Shown piece after piece: positions 12,240 to 23,874 of a DNA stretch of 64,000 nucleotides. A program made the position numbers and the translations under genes. Location: the NCBI GenBank assembly GCA_027625915.1, contig JANTQA010000016.1, positions 1,679,001 through 1,743,000 on the forward strand. Direction: 5' to 3'. The notes under the pieces were generated by a model. That model did not search any database, had not been told where the DNA came from, and saw only the letters and a program-made list of their open reading frames with translations. Source of the stretch: Anaeramoeba flamelloides. Its lineage: Eukaryota > Metamonada > Anaeramoebidae. Position 1 is the stretch's first letter, and the number at the start of each line of letters is the position of its first letter.

Positions 12240-13178
12240 TCACTTCAGATTACTGTTATGATTGTCATTGCTCTTACTATTGTCATTACTGTTCCCATTT
12301 TCTCTCCTTTCCCCTCTCCCTCTCCCTCTCTCTCTCCCTCTCCCTCTCCCTCTCTCACTTCTATTGCCAGAGAAAAAGGAAGCCATAGATGGGACTGACA
12401 TTGTTATCCCAGACAAAATTCCTCTTTGGATTTGTTCCAGATCTCTTGTCATTTTGTTTCTTTTTTCAATCAAAAAACTAACAGAACCTCGGTATTGTTG
12501 ATTCATTTTCTCTAATTGTTCAACCCTTGTCTTCAGGGTTTCAATTTTTTCCTTTTCTCTTTTTCGAAATTCCCTTGCAGCTATTTTATTATTTTCTAAT
12601 CTTTCAAGTTCTTTTTCGTCAAGTTTGTCACGGAGTGCAGTTTTAAAGGTTGCCCTTTGGTTTGTTCTTCTTCTCCTTTTCCTGGCTGTTTTCCTTTTTC
12701 CTTTCACTTCACTTTGACTTGTTTTTTTTTGAACATTATTGTTTTTCAGAATTGATGTTTTTTTTGGTTGGTCTTTTTTCATTCCCTTGTTTCTGTTGTT
12801 TTGTTCTTTTGTTTTGTTCCCATTCATTTTTTCTTTTTCTTGCTCTTGCCCTTTTACAACCATCTTTTCTGTCTCTTTCTCCTTCTTCTCTTCATTTAAG
12901 TTTCCGTTTACTTTTACATTAATTTTTATGTTTTTATTTTCAATTTGTTGTGATTGGATCGAGATCAATTGCTTCAAAATTTCCGTAGAGTCTTGTGAGA
13001 CAATTAAATTGTTTGGGTTTTGGATTAAATTGCCCTCTGAAAAATTGTTTGTGTTAAAAATAGTGTTTTGGTTTTCAAGGTTATAATCCCTTGGAAGAAT
13101 AGGCTTTGAAAAATCTTCATCAATGGAATCAAAAATTCTTTTTCTTGTTTTGTCTTTGGTTTCAAAGTTGTGATCCAT
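12240..13178 (-). CDS. bZIP transcription factor
   Basis: A 312-residue protein with a basic-leucine-zipper domain at about 191-245, which would dimerise and bind DNA in the nucleus. The basic region reads NNKIAAREFRKREKEKI: Asn197, Ala200, Ala201 and Arg205 fit the N-x2-A-A-x2-C/S-R signature, except that Phe204 replaces the usual Cys or Ser. Zipper heptads run Leu215, Leu222, Tyr229, Leu236. A strongly basic stretch at about 159-175 (KRKTARKRRRRTNQR) is a likely nuclear localisation signal. The N-terminal half is Asn/Lys/Glu-rich and disordered. The tail (275-312) is an RGRGRERGRGRG repeat followed by an Asn/Ser-rich end. The RG tail comes from a CCCTCT-like tract on the plus strand at about 12303-12355. 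No intron is seen. The exact bZIP subfamily is not recognised. Confidence 0.88.
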   Translation of the reverse strand: MDHNFETKDKTRKRIFDSIDEDFSKPILPRDYNLENQNTIFNTNNFSEGNLIQNPNNLIVSQDSTEILKQLISIQSQQIENKNIKINVKVNGNLNEEKKEKETEKMVVKGQEQEKEKMNGNKTKEQNNRNKGMKKDQPKKTSILKNNNVQKKTSQSEVKGKRKTARKRRRRTNQRATFKTALRDKLDEKELERLENNKIAAREFRKREKEKIETLKTRVEQLEKMNQQYRGSVSFLIEKRNKMTRDLEQIQRGILSGITMSVPSMASFFSGNRSERGRGRGRERGRGRGERRENGNSNDNSKSNDNHNSNLK

Positions 13179-16100
13179 TGAAAATAAAATTGCTTTTTAG
13201 AATGCGGTTTCAAAATTAAAGAAATATTGGGATTTTTTTTTGTAGGGTCGAAAACGTTAAAAAAGAAAGAAACAATTTGGTGACTCAGCAAAATTAAGAA
13301 AAAATTGAAAAAATTTTATCGACATTTTGGAAAAATTTATGAACTTTCTTAATTTGTTGATTTGAAGAACACTATTGATCAGTTTGATTAATAAATCTCT
13401 TCTATTGAAAGCAAAAATATTGTTTTTTTATTTTCTTCTTTGGATATTAAATATGAATAATTTTTCGTTACTTTTCTTATTTTTTTTTCGAGTGTTTTTA
13501 AAATAAATAATGTTGGTTTGTGATCTTTTCAATTTATTTGACCCATTTTTAAAGAACTGTTGTTGTAAATATAAATTGTGTGAACGAAGAATACTCAATT
13601 TCAGGAATTTTGAAGAATTGCAAAAAAGCGAATTGAGGAAAAGAATTAACCAGTTAAGGATGTTGGTACTCCTTTTTTTTTTTTTTATTTCATATGCTAT
13701 CATCAAATATCTATTTTTTATTTAAACGTTTGTTTTGGTAATTTTCAAAGTAATAAGGAAAAATAATTAATTAGTATTTTTTTATAAACCTTAACATTAA
13801 TTCGAGGATAATTATTAAGTAGAATTGTTATAACAACTTTAAGATCGGTGAAATATTTTTATCTTCTATTCCTATCTCAAAATTCTATTCAGAAGTTTTT
13901 ATTATTTATTTGAAAAAAATATATTAAATTGTTTTTAAGTGGAGTGCAATAAATTCTATAAATTAATAGCAAACAAATTTGATAATTTTAGACAAACAAA
14001 ACCTTTATCTGATTCAATTGAGAATTAATTCAAAAAATAATATTTGCTTAATTATTAACTTTAGTCATTAAAAAATATTACTCTAATTGAACTGGTTCCC
14101 ATAGATTCCAAGGGTGTCGAATTAGTTAGATCATAAAACAAATATAAATCCTAAATAATTTTCAGAACAATCATTTTATGTTTAACCTTTTTGTGAAAAA
14201 TATTGAATTTAAATAATCATTGTGTTTAAATCCAAATCTCATTAAAAAAATTATTTAACAAAAGAGAACTAAAAATAAAGTATATATGAAATATTTAAAG
14301 TCTCTTGGGTTTTTTTCTTGGCTGTAATATAATATTGTAATTTGTTTTTAGTTAATTTTTTGTACCTTAATTAGTTCTAATTATAAAGAGAGGGGACATG
14401 TTAATGGTCTAACTAAATTGTAATCAAAAAAAAAAAAAAAAAATTATATTTTGATCAAAGTATTGATGGTATTTTCTTTCTTTTCATTTATTTCTCTAAA
14501 TGAAACTTTTTTTTAAAATGTCAGTTTTTGAGGAAACTTCAATTTTTCTAATTTATCAGAAAATTTTTTAACATTCAAAATTTATAGTATATTAATTTTT
14601 AAACAATTGTTAAAAATAAGATATAGACTAAAATAATGATTTGGGGTTTATCTTGTATTTCTCTATACTCCGAATTTTAAAGAATTTAAACTATTTTATT
14701 AATTTAAGTCAGAATTTCTTCATTGTGAGAAGAATAATTCAAGAAGAAGAAAATAAAATGAGTGGTTTTTAATTTTATAAGACTGAAAGGTGGGTTTGAT
14801 AGCGACTTGGGAAGAAAAAAGAAAAAGTAAAAAAATATATATGTTTAAAAAAAAATTGAAATTAAAGGTGAAAACAGAAATGAAAGTAATTAAACAACAA
14901 TCACATTCAATGAATTTTTTTGATCAACTGCTAAATATAATTTAATTAGCACAAATACTAATAAAAAATTATTTTTGTAATATCTATAATACATTTTTAT
15001 GACAAAATTTCCTTTTACATGATGATTTTTTCAATTTTTTGAAAATAAAAAATATTCTTGACAGGGTTTATAGTGTGTTAGAAAATTTATATCACATATT
15101 TAAAATAAATATTGATGTTATTACTGTTTATATATATATATTTTTCAAGGTTTTAAAGGTTTCTCATTAATTTGCAGCACTATTATATCGTGTTATATCA
15201 AACTTTTTTTATTGGAGAGAGAGAGGGGTATTGGAAATTATTTTGGGTGTTCTTAATTAAATGATAACATTCTATTTTTAATTTTATTACAAACTGTTTC
15301 TTATCAAAATTCTATCTGAACCTAAAAAATAATTTTTGAATTTATTTTTTTAGATTTGGTTTTTATATCAATTTTTGTTATAATTTTTTCAACAATAAAA
15401 ATATTTTCTTTTTTTTCTTTTGTTTTTCTGTGTTTGCCATCTCAATCAATTAAAATAATATATTTTTATTTGGTATATCATTTTCTGAATGTTGTTTTTA
15501 TGTTAAAATAAGAAAAAATGAATGCACAGTGTTTTTGATAAGCATGTTTTTATATCTTTTGTGTTTTCTGATCTTCTTTTTATTAAAAAAAAATAATAAT
15601 AATAAATAATTATTTTTTTTGAAAATTAATTAAATTGAAAAAAAAATAATAAATTATTGTTTTTTCAAATAAACTTTTGTTTAATTTGGTAGAAATAGGT
15701 TTCTAATTTCATAAAATAAGGGGTTATAAAGTATTAGTATCTATTTAACAATTAATTTTTATTATAGAACACCTTTATGAAATTATAATATTGAAAAATT
15801 TGAGTTAAAGAAAAGGATTATGAATTTTGTTAACCTTTTTATCTGTAATAATAAAGTTTATTTACAATATAATCAAAATTTTTGATAAATTCAAAGCAGT
15901 TTTGTATTTATTGTTTTTAGAGGTACCATCTTTTTTAAAATCCTCAGGTCTATAAAAAAGATTTTTTTCATATTTATAATTTTAAATAAACATGTGGGTG
16001 AATTTAGATATAATTCAAATTTGAAGATAATTACTTGATTGATAATAACGAACAGTATTGAAATGCTGCAATTGTCTAATAAAATTGAAATAGAGGAGGG

Positions 16101-17917
16101 GACAACCTCGTAATAAATACCCGGGGTCTTTATTTTAAGGAATACAAATCAATTAAATAAAATCTTGGATTTTACTCTATTCTTTTAAAGTTTGAAAAAG
16201 TTAACAAATATTTACTCAGATGTTTAAATTTTTCATAATTTAAAAAAACTGGAAACATTTTTTCTTCATCTTTTCAGTTTCTACTGTATAATAAAAATGA
16301 ACTTCTCTAATAAAAACTGATCCAAATTAAAATTCTATTCGCAAATAGAAAACAAACAAAAACTCAAAAAAATGGGTTTAAAAATACATTACCATTGATC
16401 ATGTATCCACATTGTAAAAATGAAGAAAAAATAATCCAAAATAAAAAAATTTATTAGAAAAAAAAAAGTTTATGTTTTTTACTTAATTTGTTTCCTTAAT
16501 TTTTGTGAATAGTATTATAATTAAAGTAGTTTATGTATTTTTTTTGAAATATTACATTTTTTGATAGTTTGTATTATTACAAGGGGAATTCCATAAATAA
16601 ATATTCAGATATGAGTCAAAGAGATAATGTATTATTTGTAGTGTTTATGGAATTGGTTAGAAAAGCCAAGTTCGGTGACAAACCTTGTTTTTGGTTGTTT
16701 TTTTGGTGTTAAGTTTAACTGGTTTGTGTATCTTTAAACCGCTTTACTATCTTGTTAGTATATCTTGTGTTTATAGAAAAGTGGGTTGTGTTTAAAACTG
16801 TTTTTTTTTTTTTTTTCCTTGGAACCTCTTTGAAGTGTTTTAAGATTATATTTAATATTTTAAATGATTTCAAGGCAATAAAGTCAAGTGGGATCTTTCC
16901 AAAAAAAAAATGGGGAGCATTCATTTTAAAATCTCTTTATACGATTTAATACTTTTACAAAGATTTTAAACATATATAATTATTAAAAAATAATTTCTGG
17001 TTCTTAATAATTATTCAATTTTTTTTTTAGTATAACACATTTTAATCAAAGATATCAAAGTATCTAATCTCAATTTTATCTGATCTTTTTTAGATTTAAT
17101 TTAGTATTTTTTTTTCCAATTTGAAGGTCAATTTTTTTTTTCCAAAGTGAGTTTATTCTTAATGAATTTTATCTTAGAATTAAAACATATAAATATATTT
17201 TGTTGTTTATAAAATTCTTTTTGTCCTTACCATATTTCCAGTTTTTTATTGAAATAGGTAATGTATTGTTTTTAATCTGCTAAAAAAACTGCAATATTTG
17301 TTATTTTTAGGAAAAAAATTTTTTGAAATTATTTCCGATATGTATTGATTCAAACGGATAATATATTTTTCTTAAATTGGTAAGACCAATTTACAAATTG
17401 GAAGTTTTCCAAAGAGGATATTTAAAATATCAAGAAAATAAAAATGAACTATATTTTTTTTTTTGTAATAGCCAGAATAGGATTTGAAGTTAAAAATTTT
17501 GAATAATTTTTATTTTCAATTTTTTATAATTAGTTTTTTTTTATTACCTAAAGTTTTCCAACCATAAAACACTTTGATGAAAAATTATCGTAAAGAAAAA
17601 TAAATTTCATAATATTAATTAAATTTATAATAATATTAGTTATTAACTTTTAAAGAAATGGACCTTCGAAATTTCTGTTATTTTTTCCATTTTTAGATTT
17701 TAGATTTTGACAATAAAATTGAAAAAAATGTACTATTTGTTTGAAAAAAAGAAAAAACAAAAAAAAAATTAAATTCGAAATTAAAAACTTTATTCAAAAT
17801 ATAAATTTAAATTAAAAAGAAATATTTTTTTTTTCATAACAATAAATAATAATCTTAATATATATAATATGTAATATTATAGATCTCTTTTTTAAAGATT
17901 AATTATTCGATTTTAAA
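13179..17917. other. Gene-free stretch
   Basis: No supported gene in 4.7 kb. Reading frames at 13428-13706 (minus) and 16715-16949 (both strands) are low-complexity and lack any recognisable domain. An A run lies at about 14427-14443. A decayed hairpin of the dispersed family lies at about 16130-16207, where AAAATCTTGGATTTTACTCTATTCTTTTAAA matches the loop and right arm of the other loci. Confidence 0.5.
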
Positions 17918-19748
17918 TCAATTTTCAACATCTTCATTTAATGGGACGAACTTTAAATTGATGACTGAATCCTCCGGTGGAATACCTAATCTAATCATGG
18001 ATCTATTATATAAAAAAAAAAAAAAAATGAATAGTTTTTTAAAAAAAAACAAAAATAAATTAGTTTAATTGCTTTCCAAAGGAAGAAAAAAATTTAAAAA
18101 ATTATGGAAAAAAAAAAATAATTACCCATAACCGGTTCCTTTGTGTACATACAACATTTTATTTCCATCAATAAATACCTATTTAAATTAAAACGAAAGG
18201 AATAAATAATTAAATACAATTAATTAGTTGACTTTTATCAAAAAAAAAAAAAAAAAAAAATAAAATAAAAAGCAAAATAGTTACTCCTTGATCTGGAACA
18301 AAAGGCCCCATTATTGAGCAAGTCCAACCAAAAAAGGTCATTCCCCAAAGACCGCCATGTGTGTGACCTGAAAAGGTAATTGATTTATCGTCTTTTGGAA
18401 GATATTTCCAATTATCTGTTGCGTGTGAAAGGATTAATCGGAGTTGCACATCTTTTCGATATTTGATCTTTTTCAAGAGCCTGTGCACTGGGCGAGGGTC
18501 GTGTTCGTACCAGTCGCAGCCAATAATCTGTACGGGTATTTGATCTTTGCCCAATTTGCAAACACAGTCTTGATCGCGGAGCACGATTGCGCCAATATCG
18601 TGGTAGATGTTGATCAGTTCCTGCAAGACAGTCATGTCATGGTTCCCGATGCAGGCAAAGAGTGTGCCCTTGGGCAACAATTTCAATGGCTGCAGGGCCT
18701 GGTGCAATTCCTTGATTCCAATTTCATTATCCTTGTCGCCAGAGAACATATCGCCTGTAAGCAATACAACGTCTGGGTTCCTCTCGACCGTCTTTTCGCA
18801 ATAGTTTTTGATCCACTTTGCGGAAGTATAAAAGCCCAAATGGACGTCCGTTATTTGGATGATTCGTAAGTACTTGTATTGGAATTCTTGGTGTTCGCTA
18901 CCTTGCTGGTTGTCTAACATCAAGCTTGTTTCGTCAAATTCCACATCACCATTTTCGTTCTCGTTCTCGTTCTTGTTCCCGTTCCCGTTCTCGTTTTCAT
19001 TCCCTGTTCTGGTTTCTGTTTCTGATTCAAAGAAATTAAGAGGCTTGCCGTTATCTAAATCGTCGTCATGGGAAGTCTGGAATAAAAAGGGAGGGTTTGT
19101 TGTAATTTTGTCGAGCAAAGGGATCCCGTTCTTCTTGTTAATCCTCAATTTGGTCAGTTCTGTTTTGTTGCCCCTTTTGGGCCTTTTGCCATACTCACGA
19201 TAAGGATTGAATGTGAGCACAAATTCCTCGTACGGGATCCAAAAGAGCCAAAGGATGGACAGCAACTGGAACATCGGGATGTATGAAAAAAATGCGCAGG
19301 GCACCCACCAGAAGAAGGGCTCGGGCAATTGGAAGAAGATTGACCACCAGATGATGACGGCTGGGAAGGCTAGCAACTGTGAGGAGATCATGATGTTTGT
19401 AAAGATCCCCAGAAAGTTGGAGACGTGGCCCTTGTTCAAGTGGAAAACGATGCTCAGAATTCGGAACAACGGGCAGATCAGGGTCAGCAAAAAGTAAATG
19501 TGAAGAGATTGCTTGATGATGTCTGGATCGTCCCCGGGGCACCTCAAATCGAAAAAGCCTTTCCGTGTCTTCCAGTTCATCAGCGAGCGGGCAAAAATAA
19601 CATTGTATGTAAAGGGCGTCGAGATCCAGTCGCGGAGGTAACTGAAAATAAACGATCTTCGCCCAGGATTGTGCGACGTGATTTTGTTGAGATAAATCAG
19701 CACTGCTCCAGTACTCAAAGATATAAATCCAAATGGTGAGCTAATCAT
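17918..19748 (-). CDS. Membrane-anchored calcineurin-like metallophosphoesterase (YkuE type)
   Basis: Three exons on the minus strand: 18285-19748, 18126-18178 and 17918-18002, giving 533 residues. Introns are 106 and 123 bp with GT-AG ends, and phases agree. The N-terminal third has several hydrophobic segments (about 3-20, 80-102, 115-137, 147-173), so it is a membrane protein. An Asn/Glu/Gly-rich linker (about 247-277) precedes the catalytic domain. Metal-binding motifs are complete: ITDVHLG (Asp301, His303), LLTGDMFSGD (331-338), CIGNHD (368-371), LSHATD (near 441) and FSGHTHGG (461-466). After splicing, the C-terminus reads LYVHKGTGYGSMIRLGIPPE, as in bacterial and eukaryotic YkuE-like enzymes. 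The first ATG of the long frame is at 19748. Substrate unknown; phosphodiester or phospholipid hydrolysis is possible. The large exon is visibly richer in G+C than every neighbouring gene. Confidence 0.9.
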
Positions 19749-22700
19749 TTTTAATAAGCTTGTATTTACAAAGAAGGTTTGATATGTTTTGTTTGAAAAA
19801 TGCTTGTTTTTTTGTTTTTTTTGGGGGTTTGGTTTGAATGTAGTCAAAAAAGTGGTCTACACGTTTTGTCTATATACGAAGATATATATATAAGAAAGAG
19901 CTCTTTTTTTTTTTTCTAAATTGCAAGTTATTCACAAAGTAAAAAGAAAAAAGTTTGTTGAAACTTAAAGAGAGTGAAAGGCTAAAAAAAAAACGAAAAG
20001 AAAAATTAAAAAAAAGATGTTTTTCTTTTTTAGTAATTTCTTTGTAAGATTATTGTTCGGAAACTTTAAACCATAAATTTGATTAAAGTGTGTTGACAGT
20101 TGATTTGGTGAATTTTCAATGGTTCATAAATTTTGTGAATTTTTGAAAATCCAGTGAAATTTTATTTTTCGAATAAATGATACATATCTTTTAATATATC
20201 ACCAGGGGGTCCATTTGGAAATTGTACTTCATTTATTTGAAATTACATCTTTTTTTTGAGTTAGAAAAAAAATAGTTGTCATTTTCACATTTCTCAGAAC
20301 AAACTTTTAAAAGCTTAGATTTTTGAATTATTAGAGGTTTAAAAGTCAATTAAAATCAAGAAACTTACAATGTTTTTTGGTTCTTGAATCGGCTTTTAAT
20401 GTCTTTCTTGGAAAATTTGATAATACAAATAATTTTCAAATTTATTTTTCTTTTTCTTTGTCTTATCATCAACCCTCAAATAAATTCAAATTAGAAACCG
20501 CCATACTGTTTATAACATGATTTATCTTCTCATTTTTGGGTTATCTCTAATTTGTGATTATTTTAGGAAAAAAAGCCTTTCTGAAAAAATTCTTTGTGCA
20601 TTTTGGTAACCAATTGTTTTAGGATGTGAAGGGTCCAATTGTTTGAAACAAACTTGATTTCTCTTTACCCTTTTGATTTTTTTCACTATTACGTGAGTCA
20701 AAAATTGTGCAAAAAATTGTAAATCTTATTACTCATTTATTAAATGTAAATGACAAGTAATTTTGACTGATTATCTTTTTGACAATTCGAAAATTTGAGT
20801 TTCTATTCGCTATTTTCAAACCGCCACAGAACACTTACCCACACAAACACCAAAACACCCAAACAAATAAATTGAGTTTACAAAAAACGATCTTTTTCGA
20901 TTAAAATCCTAGTCAAACAAAGTGAGACAATAAAAAGAGTCGGAATTTTTTTACTAAAGATTTCAAACGCTGTAAACCAGTATTATATCATAAACTTTGT
21001 TTTTGTTGTTTTTCTCTTTGTTCTGATATTTTTTTTGTAATTATTCCCTTTTTCGTGAAAAGAGGTTGCTTTTTTCAAAAACTGTTTAAGAAATATTCAA
21101 CCACTTGGGTATTTCATAGCAACCAATACTTGAAGTAAACCCGAATTTTGAAAATCAAATTTTATTTTATTTTATTGTTGGAAATTTTAAACTTTTTTTC
21201 TTTCAGGGATAAACTGGAATAGATTGGTCTTTAGTCAAATCTTGTGGAAATTAAAAGTTAACCAAATAAGTATTCTCTGGTTTAAATGGCTTTCAAAAAT
21301 CTCTTTTAAAGATCGTAGTTCCATTAATTATTTACTGTTTTACAAAGGGTTTCAACAAAAATATCGACTTTTTGGAATTTTTTTTTTTAATTCTTTTCCG
21401 CATTCATAAAATTGAAAATAATTTTAAAAGGGTTCCAGTATTTCATAATTGGTTATTTAGAAATTCTAAAAAAAATTGTTTTTTTTTAATTTTTTAATTA
21501 CAAAGATTTTACTATTACAGTTTCTGAAATAATCTGTACAGACTTTGTAAAAAAGTGTGTTTCAAAATAAAAAGGTGGTAATTATTTTTTCTTTAAAGGT
21601 TACACATCAACTGGTTTACAAAGCTACCATTAAACACTAAGCAACCACGACATTGGTTTTATAAAGTTCTACTCTTAAAAACAGAAATTCTTAAGAATTG
21701 AAGAATCAATTTGGAAAGAAAAAATAATTCTCAAAAAATTGTTATATTTTGAGAAAATTTTTATCATATAAAAACTAGCAAATTAGAAAAAAATTTTGAG
21801 AAAATTACAAAAATTTTTAACAAATTCTTTAAAAATTTGTCTCAAGAAGTCAAGGAGTTTACCTTCAAAATATATTTTACTTGAGACATTATATTGGATG
21901 GTGAACTAGATGTTGTCTTAGAACAAGAAGAAAAAAAAATACATAACTTTTATTTTGGCACTTACTTTATGATCTGAAGACAAGTAGTTTGACCCACTTT
22001 GCTATTTTCAAAATAATACACCCAGAAAAGTTTAATTCATGTTATAAAATAAAAATCAGAGTTTCATTTTTCTTGTAAAACTTTTACATATAATCAATTG
22101 AAGAACAGGTAATAAAAAAAAAGTAAATACGATATTGATTTCTTAAAGTTCGATTATTTAAAAAGATAATTCAAAAAATGAAGGATCAAATTGAAACATT
22201 TTATCTCAAAAAATAGAGCTAAAATTTATCCAGCAATCAATGATATAAAAATCACAAAAAAATTTTATAAAAATTGAGAAAATTACAATAAATTTTAACC
22301 AAATCCAATTTCTAATTTAAAATTGACTCCAAACTCTCAGATGTTAAATTTCTTTATTGATTTTACCTTAGGCATACTCTTTGCTAATAGATTAAATATT
22401 AGATAGTAATAACAAGAAAAAAAATTACAAATTCTATATTGAAACACAGATGAAAATCTTCGAGCTGTTTTTTTTTTTTGATCACTCTATAGATCACATT
22501 AATAATTTACAATTTTAGAAACTTTTTTTTTTTTTAAAGTACTATACTAAACTAAAAGATTGTAACTAAAATAAATTTATTTTAGTGATTTAAAAATTAT
22601 TATTTAGAAACTTAATAGGAAACTATTTTTTAATTGTTTTTTTTTTTCTACAGATACACCTAGCTGTTAGTAACATGAAAAAAGAAAAATTGATTATATT

Positions 22701-23874
22701 TTTATTTTCCATTCTGTTGTTTTTATCAAAATTAATGTTTTTCAGATTTTTTGTTAGTTCAAAAAATTTTTAGATCTAAAAATTTTTAGATCTAAAAATA
22801 TTGCCGAATTAGCCTATAATACATTGTATTTTGTATCACCATCATTTTTTTATCATCCAAATTTTAGGATTTATCACAAATTTCTGACAATTTCTATGAC
22901 TTTTTCGAATATCATCCTTCCTACTTAATGTAGTGATCTTGTAACAACTATCAAGATTTTGTAGAATATTGGAATTGTAACTATTATTGTAATTTTATGT
23001 TTTTTTTACATTAAAGTCTTGAAATTGAGATTTTCCAATAACAGTTAGAATTTTACTTTCTAATAACGCACCAATAATGTTTTTCCAAAAAGTTTATTAT
23101 TTTTAAATTTTGGAAAACCTGGGCACTTGGTGGACACCTTCTTTAACTCTTCCAGGATTCAAAAGAATCAAGTAAAATACACTTTTGTATTTTTTTTCCA
23201 GAATTCAAACAAAATTCACTCTTACATTCATTAGATATTATTTTTAGTTGGTTCTTTTGAATCCTGAAAATCTATTACAAGTAATATTTATTTTGATTAT
23301 TTTTTTTTTTCTCAATTTTAGTTTTTTTTTAAACGAATAGAGTGTTTTCAAAACCATTAGTTATTTTCATTTCTTAAAAAATACCCTAAAGTTGAATTTA
23401 ACTCAAATTCATTCTGAAAGATATTTAAAATTTTTTTACCAAAAAACAACTGTTTTTCTCCCTTAGAAATTTCAAAATCTTAGTCCTACTAACTACAATA
23501 AATAAAATAATGATATGGTTTTGAAATTCATGGATTGTTGGTTATATTGTAAATAAACATTAACATTGATCATAGAATGTTAATTAAAGTATTAGTTTTA
23601 TCTAACTTCAAAATTTTCAATTTTATTTTTTCATACAAGTGATGTCATGTATTAAAATGTGTACTGAAATATGAGAAAATAATTGTTCTTGTTTAAAAAA
23701 AAAATCAAAAAAAAAATTAGTTTCTTAGTTTATTATTTGAAAAACTAAAAATAATTTGTACTTAATAATTTTCTTGATTCTTGAGAAAAAGAAAATAAAT
23801 TCAAGGGTATTGTAAAAAAATTAAAAAGAATAAAAAAAATAATCTAAAGTCATAAATAATCAATTAGTAAAGAT
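19749..23874. other. Gene-free stretch with repeat relics
   Basis: No supported gene in 4.1 kb. About 21540-21850 and 22170-22330 resemble, in reverse complement and with many changes, the internal part of the 481-bp TIR element at 35562-36042 (for example GAAGGATCAAATTG ... ATTTTATCTCAAAAAATAGAG). A direct repeat AAAAATTTTTAGATCT occurs in tandem at about 22765-22800. Part of the hairpin family lies at about 23105-23275. Confidence 0.45.
23105..23275. repeat. Hairpin-array repeat, locus 3 (decayed)
   Basis: Contains GGAAAACCTGGGCACTTGG, TCCAGGATTCAAAAGAATCAAG and, about 85 bases on, GGTTCTTTTGAATCCTGAAAA as its reverse complement. These are the same arm sequences as in the other hairpin loci, but with a longer loop that holds a second CCAGAATTCAAA arm. 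Confidence 0.55.

Noticed and set aside
13428-13725. Overlapping frames on both strands near 13.5 kb
   Set aside because: Low-complexity Lys/Asn or Phe-rich translations with no domain and no splice partners.
19195-19739. Overlapping long frames on both strands opposite the metallophosphoesterase
   Set aside because: They exist only because this exon is richer in G+C and so has fewer stops; none resembles a known protein.
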